Origin: Planctomycetes bacterium GWF2_50_10
GTDB taxonomy: Bacteria > Planctomycetota > Phycisphaerae > Sedimentisphaerales > GWF2-50-10
Direction: 5' to 3'
NCBI GenBank assembly: GCA_001824635.1
Contig: MHYB01000008.1
Span: forward strand, 1 to 10,561
DNA: 10,561 nt
In this document: piece by piece, positions 5,874-10,561 of the stretch
Numbering within the stretch: the first letter of the stretch is position 1
Layout: each line of letters starts with the position of its first letter
Made by a program: the position numbers and the translations under genes
Notes under the pieces: model-generated
The model's input: the letters and a program-made list of their open reading frames with translations, nothing else
Database searches by the model: none
What the model was told of the DNA's origin: nothing

Positions 5874-6250
5874 CAATGGCGGTCTGGCATTGTTTACCTA
5901 AGGCGGACCCGGGCGCAGTTCCTCCTGCCAGCGCCAGTACTGTCCGGCTTGAAAATTATGAATACCAGTGCCTGATCAACCACACCTCCAATTATGCTCT
6001 AAAACCGGATATTCAGCCCAATTACTGGAAGCGTTTAGAGGTCACCAAGGCATACGGAAAAGGAAATGTCGGATGCCTTTCAACATGCATGCCTCAATTC
6101 CAGGCTGGTGAACTGAGGCCGGTCGAATATCACGATAACAAATTTTATTTCCTGGATACATTCATTCAGGGCGGTTACACAAAAAGCAAAATGATGGTTC
6201 CTGGCTCGCTTGGTTGGCTGGGCAATAGAGGGGCGGCGATGTACAGATGA
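5864..6250 (+). CDS. Small phage-like structural protein with CBM5/12-like motif, 5' end uncertain
   Basis: 128 codons run from ATG 5864 to TGA 6248-6250. No ribosome binding site precedes 5864. Residues 32-60 hold a chitin-binding-like pattern (aromatic-x-C, HTS, P, then YWK): YEYQCLINHTSNYA followed by PNYWKRLEV. A matching upstream half, WADQWRSGIVYL, lies in another frame at about 5862-5897, so the real protein probably starts further left (ATG 5835 or 5845) and a frameshift near 5897 separates the halves. The C-terminal part, with FYFLDTFIQGGYTKSK, is not recognised. There is no signal peptide. Its stop overlaps the next start (ATGA at 6247-6250), typical of translational coupling in phage structural operons. 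Carbohydrate binding is inferred from the motif only. Confidence 0.65.
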   Translation: MGRPMAVWHCLPKADPGAVPPASASTVRLENYEYQCLINHTSNYALKPDIQPNYWKRLEVTKAYGKGNVGCLSTCMPQFQAGELRPVEYHDNKFYFLDTFIQGGYTKSKMMVPGSLGWLGNRGAAMYR

Positions 6251-8859
6251 CTTGGTCACCATCGGCAAAATGGCCTGTTAAAAGCGGTGACGAAATCCAG
6301 GCAGAGCATTTCGAAGACGTTCGTAAGTATGTCTGGGCCGCACGCCACATCTGGCTTGTATATGGAAGCGGCAAGAATTGGACTCCGCCAACTGAAAACA
6401 CATGGTCTCGGACTTTTTGCCAGAAAGTTTCGATTGACTATAATGAGTTTTGGTACGGCTACATGGTCGGTGATGTGGTCTGGTACAATGGCGAGGTTTG
6501 GGTTTCGGCAACAAACCATCCTGCTTACCAGGACACACCAGGCCATTGGGTGGGTCGCAATTCAGTTCCTGCCAAAGATAATGGCGGCTGGCAGCTCGGC
6601 GTTGACGAGCGGTTCTATTCACATTACGATGTCAATAGTGGCAGATACAGCTGCGTCGGAGATGGTCGGGCCAATCGCTCGCTTGTGCCAGCTTCGGATT
6701 ACCTGCCGATTCAGGTCAAGCCTGACAAGCAGGTTCGAGGACCATTAAAATGGTCATACCCCAAATTATTTTGGGAAGGCGACACTGCCGAGTTTTTGCC
6801 GGGCATATACAAGCGATGCTTACGCACGCATGTCAGCGATAAAAGCCAGAATCCTGCGAATTGGTCAATGATAAATTACAATCAGGCGCAGGTTCCGATC
6901 AAGCATAATAGTCCGGTCGAGTTCGCTTACGAACACATTACCGGCGTGACCGGAGCAATTTTTCCGCATCCGCTTAACCAGGGAGGCACTCCGACTCCTT
7001 GGTACTATTCATATTACATGGCCAATGAAAATCAGCCCGATAACGGGCTCGACAGCCAGAAGTATTACAATCCCAAAGTCGCTAAGGCATATCAGGCACA
7101 GGTTGAACTTGCTGTTGATAGTTGGGGCGGATACTGGACCGGACCACCGGCTGGCGCAACATCCGGTTCCTCGTATTGCGGCCATAGGCTCGGTTACGGA
7201 CCAGACCCATCCGGCCATTACAAGGGCCAGGACGAAAATCATAAAGGCAATATTCCATTCAATCGAAGTGCGTTTGAAGAAATCCTGCACCTGGTCGGCA
7301 GATATGACTGGTATTTAGATTTGAGTTATCCTCCGCAGGTTAATGGCGGATGGGGACCGACTGAGCCCGGATGGACGCGAGAACCAGTTGCATGCTGGCG
7401 CAGAACGTGGAAGTATTCCATTGAATATCCGGCTGTGATTGGCCAGACACGTCGGATCGTCTATTTGCGTTTTTCGGCACTTCCTGCCGATGGTGCGCAA
7501 ATCAAGGTCGGTGATTATGTGTATAAATTCAGCGGGAATATATGGGCTGAGCTTGAAATACATCCGACATACGCCATCGTTCCGATTGGCTGGGATTACA
7601 TGGGCGGAGACATTGAGACAGCCTGTTACAACCTTGTTGAGGCCATCAACAAGTCGCCAACCAATGCCGGAGCCGAGCTTGCCGGTGCAGATATGGTAGC
7701 AATTTATATGCCTGTTGAAAACGGCAATGTTGTATGCGATATGCGGAGCAATGCATCTATATACAAAACGTTTCTCTCTGGCGGCGTTTCGCTTATGTGG
7801 CCGCAGGAATTGGGATGGCCTCCTGAGCCTGTTACAAGCTGGAACAAAATTGCGGATGTTGAGAAGTTAATCCAGGACTTGCACGACCGGTGGAACAAGC
7901 CTGCAAACGACGAAATGCGAGCCAAAATGGTCGAGCGGCATACAGGCAATTACAGAGCCTGGCAGGATTATTATCATCCCGAGCTTGTCGCGGGCATTTT
8001 AAACGATATGAAAGCGGCGATGGAACATCTGAAATACCGCAGTGAAAACATCGCTGCCAGTGTAAAAAGCATTGGCTGGTCACCGGACACGCATGAAAAC
8101 CCATTGATGACAAGTTTTGGTGGAGCGGCAGGCGCGTTTGCAGGCCCGGGGGAATGGATAGAAGCACCCGGTTGGAATTACAGCGATGTTGACCCATACA
8201 ACGACGGAATTTTCACTGTGATGCCCGGCGGCTACTGGGGCAGCGTCGACCCATACTGCTTTGGAATGTCTGATTGGGGGCCGGGTATAGGTTTTAGGGG
8301 ATTCATTTACCGTATTTATAATCCCGATACAGGTGAGTATCCCTGGACGCCTGACGGGGGCGGGATGGGCGGTTGGAGTAGATGGTGCGAACTTTACGGC
8401 ATTAAAGTTCGTGCAGTTGCAAGCGATGACCTGATTGCTCGTTATGGCCAGCGTCAAATCAAACTCAAAGTTGCGCTCTATGGAGAGGAATATACTGGCC
8501 GCTGGTACACATATATTCAGATGTGGCCGGTCCAACCCTACAATCTCAATCCCGATGGCACTGCGGCTGGAAGAACAATTTGCATTCCTACATTGACAGT
8601 TCGGGGCGGCGATCTGTCGCTATCGCAAAAGCCAAATGAAAATTGGATACCCACTGAAGGCTACATAACTGTTCCGCTTGTGCCGTATTCTGATAATACT
8701 ACTGCGGTGGCCATCATGCCGGATGTGAACTTCCAGTTCTATGCGCCAGATATGGAAAACTTAGAAGCATCGGCAAACTGTTTGTGTATGGGTGTAATCA
8801 GTTTTGGTGGTTATGATGTTTTAATCGTGGTTGACCCGCGTGAATTAACAATGAAATAA
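6247..8859 (+). CDS. Large phage tail/fibre-like structural protein
   Basis: 870 residues, complete, no signal peptide or membrane segment. The start overlaps the upstream stop (ATGA). The N-terminus, with WPVKSGDEIQAEHFEDVRKY, resembles the beginning of phage tail-fibre-type proteins ('V-x-G-D-x-I-x-A-x-H-x-x-x-[IV]-R'). Two CBM5/12-like motifs follow: 72-102 (GDVVWYNGEVWVSATNH ... GHWV) and 175-209 (WEGDTAEFLPGIYKRCLRTH ... NWSMI). Residues 413-515 (DGAQIKVGDYVYKF ... CYNLVEAIN ... GADMVAIYM ... FLSGGVSLMW) follow a pattern I know from phage tail proteins: a 'G-x-x-YTF' strand pair, then 'NLxxAIN', then strands ending 'SGG'. About 533-612 is predicted helical (KIADVEKLIQDLHDRW ... HLKYRSENIAASV). 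The rest is aromatic- and glycine-rich beta sequence. A receptor-binding or baseplate-associated fibre is the best inference. A host extracellular protein is less likely without an export signal. Confidence 0.7.
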   Translation: MTWSPSAKWPVKSGDEIQAEHFEDVRKYVWAARHIWLVYGSGKNWTPPTENTWSRTFCQKVSIDYNEFWYGYMVGDVVWYNGEVWVSATNHPAYQDTPGHWVGRNSVPAKDNGGWQLGVDERFYSHYDVNSGRYSCVGDGRANRSLVPASDYLPIQVKPDKQVRGPLKWSYPKLFWEGDTAEFLPGIYKRCLRTHVSDKSQNPANWSMINYNQAQVPIKHNSPVEFAYEHITGVTGAIFPHPLNQGGTPTPWYYSYYMANENQPDNGLDSQKYYNPKVAKAYQAQVELAVDSWGGYWTGPPAGATSGSSYCGHRLGYGPDPSGHYKGQDENHKGNIPFNRSAFEEILHLVGRYDWYLDLSYPPQVNGGWGPTEPGWTREPVACWRRTWKYSIEYPAVIGQTRRIVYLRFSALPADGAQIKVGDYVYKFSGNIWAELEIHPTYAIVPIGWDYMGGDIETACYNLVEAINKSPTNAGAELAGADMVAIYMPVENGNVVCDMRSNASIYKTFLSGGVSLMWPQELGWPPEPVTSWNKIADVEKLIQDLHDRWNKPANDEMRAKMVERHTGNYRAWQDYYHPELVAGILNDMKAAMEHLKYRSENIAASVKSIGWSPDTHENPLMTSFGGAAGAFAGPGEWIEAPGWNYSDVDPYNDGIFTVMPGGYWGSVDPYCFGMSDWGPGIGFRGFIYRIYNPDTGEYPWTPDGGGMGGWSRWCELYGIKVRAVASDDLIARYGQRQIKLKVALYGEEYTGRWYTYIQMWPVQPYNLNPDGTAAGRTICIPTLTVRGGDLSLSQKPNENWIPTEGYITVPLVPYSDNTTAVAIMPDVNFQFYAPDMENLEASANCLCMGVISFGGYDVLIVVDPRELTMK

Positions 8860-8863
8860 GGAG
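8858..8863 (+). promoter_or_regulatory. Ribosome binding site deciding start at 8873
   Basis: AAGGAG overlaps the TAA of the 870-codon gene and lies 9 nt before ATG 8873. An upstream in-frame TTG (8867) is only 3 nt from it, so ATG 8873 (MAKTTYW) is the better start. Confidence 0.7.
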
Positions 8864-8872
8864 TATTTGCAA

Positions 8873-9487
8873 ATGGCAAAAACAACATATTGGACCGGAG
8901 CTGCCGGCGACGGTAACTGGACTAATGCAAGCAACTGGAATAATGGCGTGCCTGTTTCGACAGATACGGTTATATTTGATGGTCGCGGCGACAGCGCTGG
9001 AACAATCCGTGCGCTTACTTCCGGATTAAATCAGGGGGCGGTCAATCTTGCTCTTTTGCATATTAAATCTGGATTCGATGCAAACGGCGGTGATACAGGT
9101 AGTCCTTTAGAAATTTCAGCCAGCGAAATAATTTTTGAAGGTCCAGGCGTTTGGAATATCAAATGCTGTGGTCCAAATTCCACCTCGAATAACGAAGTTG
9201 GAATTTGCATTGTAAGTAATACCACCGGCGTTCTGAATATTTCCAGCAATGTAAATGGCGCAACATACGCATCGAAATGGACCGAGGTAGTGGTCAAAGC
9301 CGGTACACTCCAAATTGCAAACAGCACAGACGTTCGCAAAATACGCATGCTGGCGGGACTAGCTGTGATTGGAATTGACTGCGTCGAGGTCAAAACTGCA
9401 AACGCACCAATGGACATATACGGCGATGGCGGACAAATCACAACTGATAGCCCATTGGTAATCTTGAGCTTCACGACCAGGCGGTAA
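8873..9487 (+). CDS. Beta-helix/tailspike-like protein, N-terminal part (frame broken near 9465)
   Basis: 204 codons from ATG 8873 to TAA at 9485-9487, starting 13 nt after the 870-codon gene. The N-terminus TTYWTGAAGDGNWTNASNWN, followed by a VSTDTVIFDG turn, is the opening commonly seen in beta-helical passenger or tailspike-like proteins. The remainder is a ladder of short strands (LEISASEIIFEG, GVLNISSNVNG, AGTLQIANSTD, ANAPMDIYGDGG), consistent with a right-handed parallel beta-helix. There is no signal peptide. The last residues (SFTTRR) are out of character, and the next frame continues in the same style (ELHDQAVIIQGSGVGVYPT), so the natural protein extends past this stop. Probably a trimeric tail-fibre or host-recognition component. 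Confidence 0.7.
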   Translation: MAKTTYWTGAAGDGNWTNASNWNNGVPVSTDTVIFDGRGDSAGTIRALTSGLNQGAVNLALLHIKSGFDANGGDTGSPLEISASEIIFEGPGVWNIKCCGPNSTSNNEVGICIVSNTTGVLNISSNVNGATYASKWTEVVVKAGTLQIANSTDVRKIRMLAGLAVIGIDCVEVKTANAPMDIYGDGGQITTDSPLVILSFTTRR

Positions 9488-9819
9488 TTATTCAAGGTTC
9501 CGGAGTCGGTGTATATCCGACCATTAGTCCGAATATCAATCTGGCCAGGATTTACGGCAGTGCACAATTGAACTGGAGGCCAGTATTTAACGGCACACCG
9601 CAGTTAAAACAATTCTATTGCTATGGTGGTTCGATTCTGGCGGCTGGCAGCACTCCCAAGCAGATTGGTTCAGGTGCAGCAGAAAAATCTTATATTCACC
9701 CTGTTGCTGTAGTCAACCTGGCAGGCAGCGATGGTGCGATTCTGCGTGGTACAAATTCTGTGGTGGTCAATTACGGTGGCGAATTTATGATGCCGTCGAA
9801 CACGCAGCAGACGTGGTGA
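9466..9819 (+). pseudogene. Continuation of the beta-helix protein in a shifted frame
   Basis: From GAG 9466 the -1 frame reads ELHDQAVIIQGSGVGVYPT, then NINLARIYGSAQLNW, LKQFYCYGGSILAAGS and VNYGGEFMMPSNTQQTW before TGA at 9817-9819. The strand-turn rhythm is the same as in the preceding gene, and no ribosome binding site or proper start is present (only an internal TTG at 9568). A single-base deletion near 9464-9466 would explain it. A second shift near 9815 back to the first frame gives GDFAPLGWAGLMPGGSPLAL, ending at TAG 9893-9895, a plausible true C-terminus. Confidence 0.55.
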
Positions 9820-9910
9820 TTTTGCTCCCCTCGGGTGGGCCGGACTCATGCCGGGCGGCAGTCCCTTGGCTTTAGTACTGAAGCAGCAAATTTAGTTTCC
9901 TAAATCATAA

Positions 9911-10159
9911 AAGTGGCCGGACCCTTACGTATGGGGTATGCGTCCTTATGGCCTATTTCCAGAAGATACTGGCGGATACCACAAATTCGATATTACGCGT
10001 ATCGAATATGGCGCTCATTTTGAAATGCGTATGACTGGTGAGACTTGCCAAGTGGAGGACCGCGACGGGTCAAATCCGGTCATTACCGCATGGTGGGCGA
10101 GGCGGCAACCGGTGCTCCAACAACCGATTGGCAAACAGAGCGGAGGATTGATATTCTAG
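9911..10159 (+). pseudogene. Start region of a fourth phage-like gene, start codon unclear
   Basis: After TAA at 9908-9910 the frame reads KWPDPYVWGMRPYGLFPEDT, GGYHKFDITRIEYGAHFEMR and DGSNPVITAW. ATG 9938 is the only standard start and lacks a ribosome binding site. The protein-like quality ends near 10090, where the -1 frame takes over (GEAATGAPTTDWQTERRIDI), although this frame stays open to TAG at 10157-10159. The family is not recognised. It follows the beta-helix gene on the same strand without a signal peptide, so it probably belongs to the same structural cassette. Confidence 0.45.
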
Positions 10160-10175
10160 TCCGCAGCTATTCTGG
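10092..10175 (+). pseudogene. Short middle segment of the fourth gene in a second frame
   Basis: Between apparent shifts near 10090 and 10173 the coherent translation is VGEAATGAPTTDWQTERRID followed by ILVRSYSG. It links the segment before it (DGSNPVITAW) with the one after it (NQAILVNTVHCTEGE) into one plausible protein, implying two small indels. It has no start of its own. Confidence 0.4.
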
Positions 10176-10561
10176 AACCAAGCGATTCTGGTTAATACGG
10201 TTCATTGCACCGAAGGCGAGACCGAGCAGTCCTTTGTTACCATCAACGGCGTCAATACCGAATGCACCCGAATCTGGTGCGTCGCTCCAAGCACGCATCT
10301 GGCCGTGGGCGATAAGGTGGTCCCATATGATAATGCGTCACCGGATTATGTAACCATATTTAATCCCGGCGACCTTAATCCCGGCAGACTATGTGTTGCC
10401 GCTGGCTGGTATTATGGCCAGGTCGATGTAGTGGCAATCGGCGCAAACTACACTGATGTAAAAGGACCGCCGCATTATTTCATGATTCGCATATCTGCCC
10501 AGACATTATTTTTTAAGGGTGGCGACGAAGGATGGAACCACACGGCATGGCTGGCCGCCCG
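10173..10561 (+). CDS. C-terminal part of the fourth phage-like gene, cut by window edge
   Basis: The frame is open to the right edge for about 129 codons: WNQAILVNTVHCTEGETEQS, then VNTECTRIWCVAPST, VGDKVVPYDNASPDYVTIF and FFKGGDEGWNHTAW. It is a mix of beta-strand and aromatic turns like its neighbours, with four cysteines or more and no signal peptide. No start codon with a ribosome binding site is present, so it is most likely the continuation of the segments before it rather than a separate gene. The family is not recognised. Confidence 0.5.

Noticed and set aside
9031..9567. 178-codon minus-strand frame opposite the beta-helix gene
   Set aside because: No ribosome binding site. The plus strand has the recognisable N-terminal motif, a good Shine-Dalgarno and operon spacing.

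Overview
The window looks like a piece of a planctomycete genome, most likely class Phycisphaerae. This is inferred from family habits, not from a marker gene. The left half encodes exported proteins with Sec-type signal peptides, LamG-like folds and short dockerin-type C-termini ending in the 'xMADxWL' style common in that group. No complete RNA gene, CRISPR array, transposase or integrase is visible.

Left part (1-5842), from left to right. (i) A large secreted SdrD B/Cna B-like multidomain protein is on the minus strand. It starts at 1640 and runs off the left edge. (ii) About 1.26 kb follows without a convincing complete gene. It holds a decayed 65-codon coding fragment on the minus strand (2551-2748), several inverted repeats and a plausible sigma70-type promoter. 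(iii) A complete secreted protein on the plus strand (2902-4467) has two LamG/concanavalin-like domains and a dockerin-type tail. (iv) Convergent to it are two tandem minus-strand genes for Hcp-like (type VI secretion tube fold) proteins that also end in a dockerin-type repeat. The downstream copy (4671-5321) is whole and has an apparent signal peptide. The upstream copy (5354-5842) has lost its N-terminus.

Right part (about 5843-10561). The character changes abruptly at the broken end of the second hcp-like gene. From here all genes are on the plus strand, tightly packed, and none has a signal peptide. They read like virion or tail-fibre structural genes: a small protein with a carbohydrate-binding (CBM5/12-like) motif, an 870-residue protein with further motifs of that kind and a domain resembling one found in phage tail proteins, a beta-helix-like protein, and a further gene cut by the right edge. 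The first, third and fourth are interrupted by apparent frameshifts or stops, while the 870-codon gene is intact.

How the parts may work together. The left genes look like surface or extracellular proteins that share an export and attachment logic (signal peptide plus a C-terminal Ca-binding-like repeat). The right genes look like a prophage or phage-derived structural cassette. The junction near 5843 is either a real insertion or recombination scar or an assembly chimera; sequence alone cannot decide. The most unusual content is the pair of exported, dockerin-tagged Hcp-like proteins, with no other type VI gene in view.
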